This document shows, one piece after another, positions 7,081 to 13,838 of a stretch of DNA of 18,331 nucleotides. The number at the start of each line of letters is the position of its first letter. Positions within the stretch are counted from its first letter, which is position 1. Origin of the DNA: Clostridia bacterium (lineage in GTDB: Bacteria; Bacillota; Clostridia; TANB77; CAG-508). Location of the stretch: positions 1 to 18,331 of the forward strand of contig CAAEQN010000154.1 in assembly GCA_900758165.1 (NCBI GenBank), read 5' to 3'. The notes under the pieces are model-generated. The model saw nothing but the letters and a program-made list of their open reading frames with translations. It had not been told where the DNA came from and did no database searches. Position numbers and translations under genes: made by a program.

Positions 7081-7165
7081 ACATTATTAAGTTATAAAAT
7101 ATGGAATAATAAAGATAAGAAAAATAAATCAACTATTAAAATATAAATGAAAGGATTGGTAAAAA

Positions 7166-8494
7166 ATGGACCTAGGAAAAGTTCCACCACAAGATATAGA
7201 AGCAGAACAAGCTGTAATTGGAAGTATGCTTACAGACCAAGATGCGGTTGTTGCAGCTATAGAAACGTTAAAACCAGATGACTTTTATAGAGAAGATAAT
7301 AAGCTAATATATACAGCAATATTAAATATATATAATAAAGCAGAACCAATAGATATTATTACCTTAAAAGCAGAACTTACTTCTATGAAAAAACTAGATG
7401 CAGTTGGTGGCCTAGAATACATAGTAGAACTGCCAGAAAAAGTTCCAACAACAGCCAACGTAGATAGGTATATAAAAATTGTTGAAGAAAAATCTATGCT
7501 TAGAAATTTAATAAAAACAGCAAATGAAATTTTAAGTATGGGCTATGAACAAACAGAAGACGTAGAAGACGTTATGGATCATGCGGAAAAGAAAATTTTT
7601 GATGTTATGCAAAGAAAAAATCAAAAAGGATATACATCAATAAAAGATATATTAGTAGAGTCTTTTACAAAATTAGAAGAATTATATAATCAAAAACAAC
7701 ATGTAACAGGAGTTCCAACAGGATTTATAGAATTAGATAAAAAGACTGCAGGATTGCATGGTTCAGAATTAATACTTATAGCAGCAAGACCTGCTATGGG
7801 TAAATCAGCATTTGCTTTAAATATAGGAACCTATGCTGCTACAAAAGCAAACATTCCAGTTGCAATATTTAGCTTGGAAATGTCAAAAGAACAAGTTGGT
7901 AACAGAATTTTGTGTAGTGAGGCTTTAGTTGATAGTAATAATGTAAGAACAGGTGAATTAAATGATGAAGAATTAGGAAAATTAGCAGAAACTTCTGGAG
8001 AACTATCACAAGCACAAATTTATGTTGATGATACTCCTGGTATTTCGGTAATGGAAATTCGCGCAAAATGTAGAAAGCTAAAACTAGAGAAAAATATAGG
8101 TCTTGTAATAATTGATTACTTACAATTAATACAAGGTAGTGGAAAAACTTCTAGTAGAGAGCAAGAAATAGCAGAGATAAGTAGATCATTAAAAATTTTA
8201 GCAAAAGAAATAGATGTTCCTGTTATAGCACTATCACAGTTGTCAAGAGCAGTAGAAGGAAGACCAGACCATAGACCAATGCTTTCTGACCTTCGTGAAT
8301 CAGGTTCTATAGAGCAGGATGCGGATATAGTTATGTTTTTATATAGAGATGATTATTATAATGAAGATTCAGAAAAGAAAAATATTGCAGAAGTAATTAT
8401 TTCAAAGCAAAGAGCAGGTTCTACTGGAACTGTTGAACTTGCATGGATAGGTAAATATACCAAATTTGCTAATTTAGATAAATATAGAGGATAA
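7166..8494 (+). CDS. dnaB: Replicative DNA helicase DnaB
   Basis: This is the hexameric helicase that unwinds DNA at the replication fork (called DnaC in Bacillus subtilis). The 442-residue protein has the N-terminal primase-interacting domain (~5-105), a linker, and the RecA-like motor (~175-440). Visible motifs are Walker A ARPAMGKS (207-214), the catalytic Glu in SLEM (E238), Walker B VIIDYLQL (D317), SQLSR (357-361) and the arginine-finger region KQRAGSTGT (R416). No intein interrupts it and the length is normal. ATG 7166 follows AAAGGA. It sits between rplI and tilS. Confidence 0.97.
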   Translation: MDLGKVPPQDIEAEQAVIGSMLTDQDAVVAAIETLKPDDFYREDNKLIYTAILNIYNKAEPIDIITLKAELTSMKKLDAVGGLEYIVELPEKVPTTANVDRYIKIVEEKSMLRNLIKTANEILSMGYEQTEDVEDVMDHAEKKIFDVMQRKNQKGYTSIKDILVESFTKLEELYNQKQHVTGVPTGFIELDKKTAGLHGSELILIAARPAMGKSAFALNIGTYAATKANIPVAIFSLEMSKEQVGNRILCSEALVDSNNVRTGELNDEELGKLAETSGELSQAQIYVDDTPGISVMEIRAKCRKLKLEKNIGLVIIDYLQLIQGSGKTSSREQEIAEISRSLKILAKEIDVPVIALSQLSRAVEGRPDHRPMLSDLRESGSIEQDADIVMFLYRDDYYNEDSEKKNIAEVIISKQRAGSTGTVELAWIGKYTKFANLDKYRG

Positions 8495-8514
8495 AAAATA
8501 ATAAAATAAAAATT

Positions 8515-8565
8515 AATATAAATTATATAAATATAATTAAAAATAATATTTATATAATTTATATT
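8515..8565. repeat. 20-bp perfect A/T-only inverted repeat between dnaB and tilS
   Basis: Arms 8515-8534 and 8546-8565 are perfect reverse complements around an 11-base centre, all A/T. It lies 20 bases after the dnaB stop. There is no G+C core and no U-tract, so it is a poor classical terminator; it could still form an RNA stem that affects mRNA end or stability. Confidence 0.6.
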
Positions 8566-8604
8566 CAATGATAAGAGAAAAAATAATGTAAAAAAGGATA
8601 ATAA

Positions 8605-9618
8605 ATGTTAAGAGATAAAGTTTTAGAAACAATAAAAAAATATAACCTAATAGAAGAAAATGATGTTATTGTTGTTGCAGTATCTGGTGGACCTGACTCT
8701 ATGTGTCTACTAGATAATTTAGTGTATCTAAAAGAAGAACTTAAAATTAAAGAAATAGTTGTAGCACATTTAAATCACATGCTTAGAAAAGAAGCAAAGG
8801 AAGAAACAAAATATGTAGAAGAATATTGCAAAAATAAAAACATCAAGTGTTTTGTGAAATTTGTAGATATAAATAAAATTGCAAAAAGTAAGAAAATAGG
8901 AACAGAAGAGGCTGGAAGAATAGAAAGATATAAACTTTTTGAAGAAGTGGCTTTAAATGTAAACGCTAATAAAATTGCAATAGCACACAATTGTAATGAT
9001 AGTGTTGAAACAGTATTTATGCATTTATTAAGAGGAAGCGGAATAACAGGACTTTGTGGAATAAAACCATATAGAGAAGGAAAATTTATAAGACCATTAA
9101 TAAAATGTACAAGAGATGAAATTGAAGACTATTGTAGTAAGGAAAAACTAAATCCTAAATTTGATAAAACAAATAATGATAATACATATACAAGAAACAA
9201 AATAAGAAATGAGTTTATTCCATATATAAAAAAAGAATTCAACCCAAATATAATAAATACAATAGATAGATTATCTGAATTGATTTCTAAACAAGAAGAA
9301 TATATGGAAAAAATTACTTTAGAAGAATATAATAAAATTGTAATAAAAGAAAATTTAGAGAAAGAAAAAAGCCAAAATGAATACTATAAAGTAAAATTAG
9401 ATTTAAAAAAATTTAATTCTTTAGAGTATTTATTAAAATCTAGAGTTGTTTTATATGCAATAAAAGAAATTTTTGGTTCAACTAATCAAATTGAAAAAAA
9501 GCATGTTGAAGACATTATAAAGTTATGCCAGAGAAATATTGGAAACAAATATTTAACACCAAACAAAAATTTAAAAGTTTCGGTAAAAAATAAAATAGTA
9601 TGTTTTGAAAAAATTTAG
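8605..9618 (+). CDS. tilS: tRNA(Ile)-lysidine synthetase TilS, short form
   Basis: TilS converts C34 of the CAU-anticodon tRNA(Ile) to lysidine with ATP and lysine, which lets it read AUA instead of AUG; this is essential in an A+T-rich genome rich in AUA codons. The N-type ATP pyrophosphatase domain (~20-205) shows the PP-loop SGGPDS (27-32), AHLNHMLR (55-62) with its conserved Asn-His, 'IAHNCNDSVET' and 'HLLRGSGITGLCG'. A helical substrate-binding region follows. At 337 residues it is shorter than the E. coli and B. subtilis enzymes (about 430-470) and seems to lack the last C-terminal subdomain, as in known short TilS proteins. ATG 8605 follows AAAGGA. In Bacilli an hpt gene normally lies between tilS and ftsH; none is present here. 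Confidence 0.93.
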   Translation: MLRDKVLETIKKYNLIEENDVIVVAVSGGPDSMCLLDNLVYLKEELKIKEIVVAHLNHMLRKEAKEETKYVEEYCKNKNIKCFVKFVDINKIAKSKKIGTEEAGRIERYKLFEEVALNVNANKIAIAHNCNDSVETVFMHLLRGSGITGLCGIKPYREGKFIRPLIKCTRDEIEDYCSKEKLNPKFDKTNNDNTYTRNKIRNEFIPYIKKEFNPNIINTIDRLSELISKQEEYMEKITLEEYNKIVIKENLEKEKSQNEYYKVKLDLKKFNSLEYLLKSRVVLYAIKEIFGSTNQIEKKHVEDIIKLCQRNIGNKYLTPNKNLKVSVKNKIVCFEKI

Positions 9619-9681
9619 AATAATAAAGGATGAATACTAAAAAATATACTATATAAAGTGAAAAAATGGTTAAACTAAAAA

Positions 9682-9749
9682 CAATACTTTCCGTAAGCAA
9701 AAGAGAATTGTTACTATTTTGTAATAATAAACTTTTATTTAAAGTATTG
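9682..9749. repeat. Nested inverted repeats upstream of ftsH
   Basis: Three nested helices can form: 9682-9690 with 9741-9749 (9 bp, perfect), 9699-9703 with 9732-9736 (5 bp) and 9707-9714 with 9721-9728 (8 bp with one G-U). The outer right arm overlaps the -35 box of the ftsH promoter. It could be a DNA operator, a terminator of the tilS transcript, or a structured read-through leader; I cannot decide from sequence. Confidence 0.5.
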
Positions 9750-9775
9750 AAATAATAGATAATTTGTGATATATT
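9747..9775 (+). promoter_or_regulatory. Promoter for ftsH
   Basis: TTGAAA (9747-9752), 17-bp spacer, TATATT (9770-9775) with TG one base upstream of the -10 (extended -10). Transcription would start near 9782, leaving about 28 bases before the TTG start codon. Confidence 0.7.
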
Positions 9776-9809
9776 GCAACATATAGTTAATAAAAAGGGA
9801 GGAGACATT

Positions 9810-11618
9810 TTGAAAAATAGTTTAAAAACATTAGCAGTATGGCTAATAATAGGAATAATATTAATAGTTGCTATAACAACGATTTTTGAAAATTCAAATA
9901 CAAAACTTGCTTATTCTGAATTATTAACGAAAATATCAGCACAACAAGTTGAAAAAATAGAATTAGAATCAGATAAAACTTCTGCAAATGTCAAATTAAA
10001 AAATGACAATATAGAAAAGAAAGTAAATATTCCAAGTGTAGATAATTTAATGGAAAATTTACAAGAAGAGATGAAATCAGGACAAATAACTGTTACAGAA
10101 AAATCTGAATCAGCCTGGGGAATATTTTTAACATTCTTAACACCAATAGGAATATGTATAATATTCTTAATTTTCTGGTTTTTCTTAATGAATGGAGTAA
10201 ATAGTCAAAACGGAAATAAAACAATGACTTTTGGGAAAAGCAAAGCAAGAGTTATGAACCCAACAGATAAAAATAAAGTTATGTTTGATGATGTTGCCGG
10301 TGTTGATGAGGAAAAAGAAGAATTAGAAGAAATAGTAGAATTCTTAAAAAATCCATCAAAATTTACAGAAATGGGAGCACATATTCCAAAAGGAGTACTA
10401 CTTGTAGGTCAACCAGGAACAGGTAAAACACTTTTAGCAAAAGCAGTAGCAGGGGAAGCAGGAGTACCATTCTTTATTATAAGTGGATCTGATTTCGTAG
10501 AAATGTTCGTTGGTGTCGGAGCCTCTCGTGTTAGGGATTTGTTTGAAGAAGCAAAGAAAAAAGCTCCTTGTATAGTGTTTATAGATGAAATAGATGCAGT
10601 GGGACGTCAAAGAGGAGCAGGCCTTGGTGGCGGACATGATGAAAGAGAACAAACATTAAACCAATTACTAGTTGAAATGGACGGATTTGCTGCAAATGAG
10701 GGCGTTATAGTATTAGCAGCTACAAACAGACCAGATGTATTAGACAAAGCTTTATTAAGACCAGGAAGATTTGACAGACAAATTGTAGTATCACTTCCAG
10801 ATGTAAGAGCAAGAGAACAAATATTAGAAGTTCATGCAAGACAAAAGAAATTATCAGATGATGTAGACTTAAAAATAATAGCAAAAAATACAGCAGGATT
10901 TTCTGGCGCAGATTTAGAGAATATACTAAATGAAGCAGCATTACTTGCAGCTAGAAGAAACTTAAAAGAAATTCACGAAAGAGAAATAGAAGATGCAATG
11001 GTAAAAGTTACTATGGGTCCAGAAAAAACCACTAGGGTAAGAAGTGAAAAAGAAAAGAAATTGGTAGCTTATCACGAAGCTGGCCATGCTGTAGTAAGCA
11101 GATTTTTACCAACACAAGATGCTGTACATGAAATATCAATAGTACCAAGAGGAATGGCTGGAGGATACACAATGTATCAACCAACAGAAGACAAATCATT
11201 TATGTCAAAAACTGAAATGATTGAACAAATTATATCATTACTTGGAGGAAGAGCTTCAGAAGACTTAATGTTAGATGATATTTCTACAGGTGCAAGCAAT
11301 GATATAGAAAGAGCTACAAAAATAGCAAATGCAATGGTTACTAAATATGGTATGAGCCAAAGACTTGGAACTATGTCTTTAGGAGCTGAACAACAAGAAG
11401 TATTTTTAGGTAGAGATTTTGCACAAGAAAAGACTTATTCAGAAGAAACAGCTGCAGTTGTGGATGAAGAAATGAAAAAGATTATAGATGCATGTTATAA
11501 TAAAGCATTAGAAATTTTAAGAGCAAATGAAGAAAATCTACATGCAGTGGCAAAAGTATTATTAGAGAAAGAGAAAATTACAGGAGAAGAATTCGAAGCA
11601 ATATTTAATAATAAATAA
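9810..11618 (+). CDS. ftsH: ATP-dependent zinc metalloprotease FtsH
   Basis: FtsH is a hexameric membrane AAA+ protease that degrades misfolded membrane proteins and selected regulators. With the start used here it has 602 residues: membrane helix 1 (~6-25), an extracytoplasmic domain, membrane helix 2 (~104-128), the AAA+ motor and the peptidase. Motifs seen are Walker A GQPGTGKT (200-207), Walker B VFIDEID (256-262), the second region of homology with the arginine fingers R317 and R320 (RPGRFDR), the zinc site HEAGH (422-426) and the third ligand D498 in 'ASNDIERAT'. I chose TTG 9810 because GGAGG (9798-9802) sits 7 bases before it; an in-frame TTG at 9774 overlaps the -10 box and would add 12 residues. 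The gene has its own promoter and is followed after 35 bases by a small membrane-protein gene. Confidence 0.96.
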   Translation: MKNSLKTLAVWLIIGIILIVAITTIFENSNTKLAYSELLTKISAQQVEKIELESDKTSANVKLKNDNIEKKVNIPSVDNLMENLQEEMKSGQITVTEKSESAWGIFLTFLTPIGICIIFLIFWFFLMNGVNSQNGNKTMTFGKSKARVMNPTDKNKVMFDDVAGVDEEKEELEEIVEFLKNPSKFTEMGAHIPKGVLLVGQPGTGKTLLAKAVAGEAGVPFFIISGSDFVEMFVGVGASRVRDLFEEAKKKAPCIVFIDEIDAVGRQRGAGLGGGHDEREQTLNQLLVEMDGFAANEGVIVLAATNRPDVLDKALLRPGRFDRQIVVSLPDVRAREQILEVHARQKKLSDDVDLKIIAKNTAGFSGADLENILNEAALLAARRNLKEIHEREIEDAMVKVTMGPEKTTRVRSEKEKKLVAYHEAGHAVVSRFLPTQDAVHEISIVPRGMAGGYTMYQPTEDKSFMSKTEMIEQIISLLGGRASEDLMLDDISTGASNDIERATKIANAMVTKYGMSQRLGTMSLGAEQQEVFLGRDFAQEKTYSEETAAVVDEEMKKIIDACYNKALEILRANEENLHAVAKVLLEKEKITGEEFEAIFNNK

Positions 11619-11653
11619 AAAACAAATAAACATAGAAAAAGGGGAAAGGAAAA

Positions 11654-11995
11654 TTGGAAGCATTTGCAGTTATTGTAATATTATTAATGATAATATTTTT
11701 ATTAATAGCTTTTGCAGTAATGCAAATAAAAATGGCAGGTATGGAAGTAAAGGACTTCTGGTCATTTATAAAAGCCAATGAAAATTTAGACAAATTATAT
11801 ATTTTTTCAAAAAAATATAATAGAATGTCTCCTCAAGAAAAAGTAATCTTTTTACAAGAAACGGAAAAAATGTCAGACGCTTTTGAAAAAATTCCATCTA
11901 TGATTTGGGAAGATGAATATTCAAAATATAGAGATGTAATGGATATTTATAGAGATATAAGAATTGATAGATGGAGGGAAAATTCAAAGAAATAA
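11654..11995 (+). CDS. Small single-pass membrane protein of unknown function
   Basis: I do not recognise this 113-residue protein. It begins with one strongly hydrophobic helix (~3-24) and continues as a charged, mostly helical cytoplasmic part (~32-113) rich in Lys, Glu, Tyr and Trp. No Cys and no known motif is visible. The TTG start at 11654 is preceded by GGGGAAAGGA; the spacing is short, but later starts would cut into the membrane helix. It follows ftsH by 35 bases with no terminator between them and is closed by the hairpin at 12026-12067, so co-transcription with ftsH is likely. By position it might be a partner or substrate of FtsH; that is inference only. Confidence 0.75.
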   Translation: MEAFAVIVILLMIIFLLIAFAVMQIKMAGMEVKDFWSFIKANENLDKLYIFSKKYNRMSPQEKVIFLQETEKMSDAFEKIPSMIWEDEYSKYRDVMDIYRDIRIDRWRENSKK

Positions 11996-12025
11996 TACAA
12001 GGTTAATAAAAACATAAAATAAAAG

Positions 12026-12067
12026 AAAAATAACTATTTAAATTAAAAATTTTAAATAGTTATTTTT
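12026..12067 (+). terminator. Hairpin terminator after the ftsH unit
   Basis: A perfect 17-bp stem (12026-12042 with 12051-12067), A/T-rich, with an 8-base loop; the right arm ends in five T. It lies 30 bases after the stop of the small membrane-protein gene. Confidence 0.7.
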
Positions 12068-12151
12068 ATGCTTATTTTTATAGATTATATAGTATATATT
12101 TTTCGTATCCATGAATATAATATATAGTAGTATAAAATTGGAAGTGGTAAA

Positions 12152-13282
12152 ATGAAAGTTGTATATTTTGATCATTCTGCTACAACAGCAGTAAAAAGAG
12201 AAGTTTTAAACCAGATGCTCCCATACTTCAATATTGAATATGGAAATCCGTCATCATTGTATTCAATAGGAAGAAGTGCAAAAAGAGCAGTTGAGAGAGC
12301 TAGAAGACAGGTAGCTAATGCCATAAACTGTAAAGCAAATGAGATATATTTTACATCCTGTGGTAGTGAAAGTGATAATTTAGCAATAAAAGGTTTTGCT
12401 TATGCAAATAAAAATAAAGGAAACCATATAATAACAAGTAAAATAGAACATCCAGCAATATTGAATACTTGTAAGAACCTTCAACAAAAAGGCTTCGAAG
12501 TAACATATCTTAATGTCAATGAAAATGGATTTGTAAGCTTAAAAGAATTAGAACAAGCAATTAATAGTAAAACAATATTAATTAGCATTATGACTGCAAA
12601 TAATGAAATTGGAACTATACAAAACATAAAAGAAATAGGGAAAATTGCACATAGTAGAAACATAGTTTTCCATACAGATGCTGTTCAGGCAATTGGTAAT
12701 ATAAAAATAGATGTAAAAAATATGAATATTGATATGTTATCTATGTCTGCACATAAATTTTATGGACCAAAAGGAATTGGAGCGCTATATGTTAGAGAGG
12801 GTATTGAGTTTGAAAGAGTTCAAGATGGAGGACATCAAGAAAGAAATAAAAGGTCAGGAACTGAAAACGTTGCAGGAATTGTAGGATTAGGTAAAGCTAT
12901 TGAAATTGCAAATTATAATATAGATAATTATAATAGAAAACTATTAGAATTAAGAAAATATTGTATATCACAATTAGAAGAAAATTTAAAAGATATTAGA
13001 ATAAATGGTGATATTGATAAAAGACTACCAGGTAATATAAGTGTATCATTTAAAGATTGTGATGCAAGTGATATATTATTAGAACTAGATAAAGCGGGAA
13101 TATGTGCTTCAGGTGGCTCTGCTTGTTCATCTGGAACTTCTACTCCATCGCACGTACTACTTGCAATCAAATTAGAAAAAGAATGGATAGAAGGAACAAT
13201 TAGAATAACTCTAGGAGAAGAAAACACAAAAGAAGATATAGATTATTTAATAAAAACACTAGTTAAAATTATACAAAAATAA
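12152..13282 (+). CDS. Cysteine desulfurase (NifS/IscS family)
   Basis: A PLP-dependent class V aminotransferase-fold enzyme that takes sulfur from cysteine to give alanine and an enzyme persulfide, supplying Fe-S clusters and tRNA thiolation. The 376 residues match the family. Visible are the N-terminal 'YFDHSATT', the PLP-stacking H100, D176 and Q179 in FHTDAVQA, the Schiff-base lysine K202 in SAHKFYGPKGIG and the catalytic C325 in GGSACSSG; 'RSGTENV' is also typical. ATG 12152 follows GGAAGTGG. The usual partners (iscU, a thiouridylase gene such as mnmA or thiI, or an Rrf2 regulator) are not adjacent, so the sulfur acceptor cannot be inferred from context. It faces a minus-strand gene across a shared hairpin. 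Confidence 0.94.
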   Translation: MKVVYFDHSATTAVKREVLNQMLPYFNIEYGNPSSLYSIGRSAKRAVERARRQVANAINCKANEIYFTSCGSESDNLAIKGFAYANKNKGNHIITSKIEHPAILNTCKNLQQKGFEVTYLNVNENGFVSLKELEQAINSKTILISIMTANNEIGTIQNIKEIGKIAHSRNIVFHTDAVQAIGNIKIDVKNMNIDMLSMSAHKFYGPKGIGALYVREGIEFERVQDGGHQERNKRSGTENVAGIVGLGKAIEIANYNIDNYNRKLLELRKYCISQLEENLKDIRINGDIDKRLPGNISVSFKDCDASDILLELDKAGICASGGSACSSGTSTPSHVLLAIKLEKEWIEGTIRITLGEENTKEDIDYLIKTLVKIIQK

Positions 13283-13283
13283 T

Positions 13284-13316
13284 AAATAGCGAATTGTAAT
13301 TAACAATTCGCTATTT
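13284..13316. terminator. Bidirectional terminator between convergent genes
   Basis: A perfect 14-bp stem (13284-13297 with 13303-13316) with a 5-base loop, G+C-containing core, lies directly after the cysteine desulfurase stop and 7 bases beyond the stop of the minus-strand gene. The minus strand continues into a T-rich tract (complement of 13273-13286), so it should serve both transcripts, better on the minus strand. Confidence 0.75.
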
Positions 13317-13322
13317 GAAGGT

Positions 13323-13670
13323 TTATATCGCAATGGATTCAATAAATTCGCTAAATTGGACATCCTTGGAAGGAGTAAAATGAGTTAATTGAATAGTATA
13401 AAAAGCTCTTCCGTCCTTAACAATAGTCTTATATTCTTTCCTTGTTATGAAATCAAAATGGAATGGCTTAAAGATAGCCAAAATATAATTTCTTTCTGCT
13501 AAAAATATTCTGTGCAAGTCTGAAGAAGGCTTTTCTGCATCTTCTTTACTTAAAGGAATGTTAAAATAGTAAATAAAAGATTTACGCTCCAAATTTTTCC
13601 TTAAGCATTGAACTAGAACATATAGACCATGAATATTAATCTGTGCCATATCCTGTTTAACTGGTACCAT
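13323..13670 (-). CDS. Small soluble protein of unknown function
   Basis: I do not recognise this 115-residue protein. It has no signal peptide or membrane helix and a mixed alpha/beta pattern, with an N-terminal helix (~10-30), a variable Ser/Lys/Glu segment (~40-55) and beta-like strands rich in Phe, Tyr and Ile (~60-100, including FKPFHFDF). Reality is supported by a consensus AGGAGG 8 bases before the ATG (complement of 13668-13670), a matching promoter and a shared terminator. It is the only minus-strand gene seen and is divergent from mfd. Repeats at its predicted transcription start suggest regulation. It could be autoregulated, but no DNA-binding motif is evident. Confidence 0.8.
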   Translation of the reverse strand: MVPVKQDMAQINIHGLYVLVQCLRKNLERKSFIYYFNIPLSKEDAEKPSSDLHRIFLAERNYILAIFKPFHFDFITRKEYKTIVKDGRAFYTIQLTHFTPSKDVQFSEFIESIAI

Positions 13671-13693
13671 TGAGAAATCCTCCTAAAAATATT

Positions 13694-13720
13694 TAAAGTT
13701 TTAAACTTTAATACTTTAAT
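13694..13720. repeat. Palindrome and tandem repeat at the start site of the minus-strand gene
   Basis: TAAAGTTT (13694-13701) and AAACTTTA (13703-13710) form an 8+1+8 palindrome. ACTTTAAT is repeated in tandem at 13705-13712 and 13713-13720, the second copy touching the -10 box. The cluster covers the expected transcription start (about 13712) and looks like an operator. Confidence 0.5.
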
Positions 13721-13747
13721 TATACCATATATGCACAAAAAAAGCAA
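13719..13747 (-). promoter_or_regulatory. Promoter for the small minus-strand gene
   Basis: Read on the minus strand: TTGCTT (complement of 13742-13747), 17-bp spacer, perfect TATAAT (complement of 13719-13724) with TG one base upstream (extended -10). The leader would be about 42 bases. Confidence 0.7.
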
Positions 13748-13776
13748 AAATCGACATTTTCTGACAAATGTACAAG

Positions 13777-13805
13777 TTGATTTTTTATCTTTTTTATAGT
13801 AAAAT
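13777..13805 (+). promoter_or_regulatory. Promoter for mfd
   Basis: TTGATT (13777-13782), 17-bp spacer, TAAAAT (13800-13805). Start near 13812, about 27 bases before the mfd ATG. It is divergent from the minus-strand promoter; the two -35 boxes are about 29 bases apart. Confidence 0.65.
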
Positions 13806-13838
13806 AAAGAATAGATTTTACAAAAAGAGGAATAGATA

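Noticed and set aside
9774..9809. TTG at 9774 as the ftsH start
   Set aside because: It overlaps the -10 box of the likely promoter and has no binding site; TTG 9810 has GGAGG 7 bases upstream.
12093..12121. Promoter for the cysteine desulfurase with TATAAT at 12116-12121
   Set aside because: The -10 is good but the sequence 17 bases upstream (TATATT) is a poor -35 and no extended TG is in place; a promoter must exist in this gap but I cannot fix it.
13754..13771. Hairpin ACATTT/AAATGT between the divergent promoters
   Set aside because: Only 6 bp in A/T-rich sequence; likely chance.
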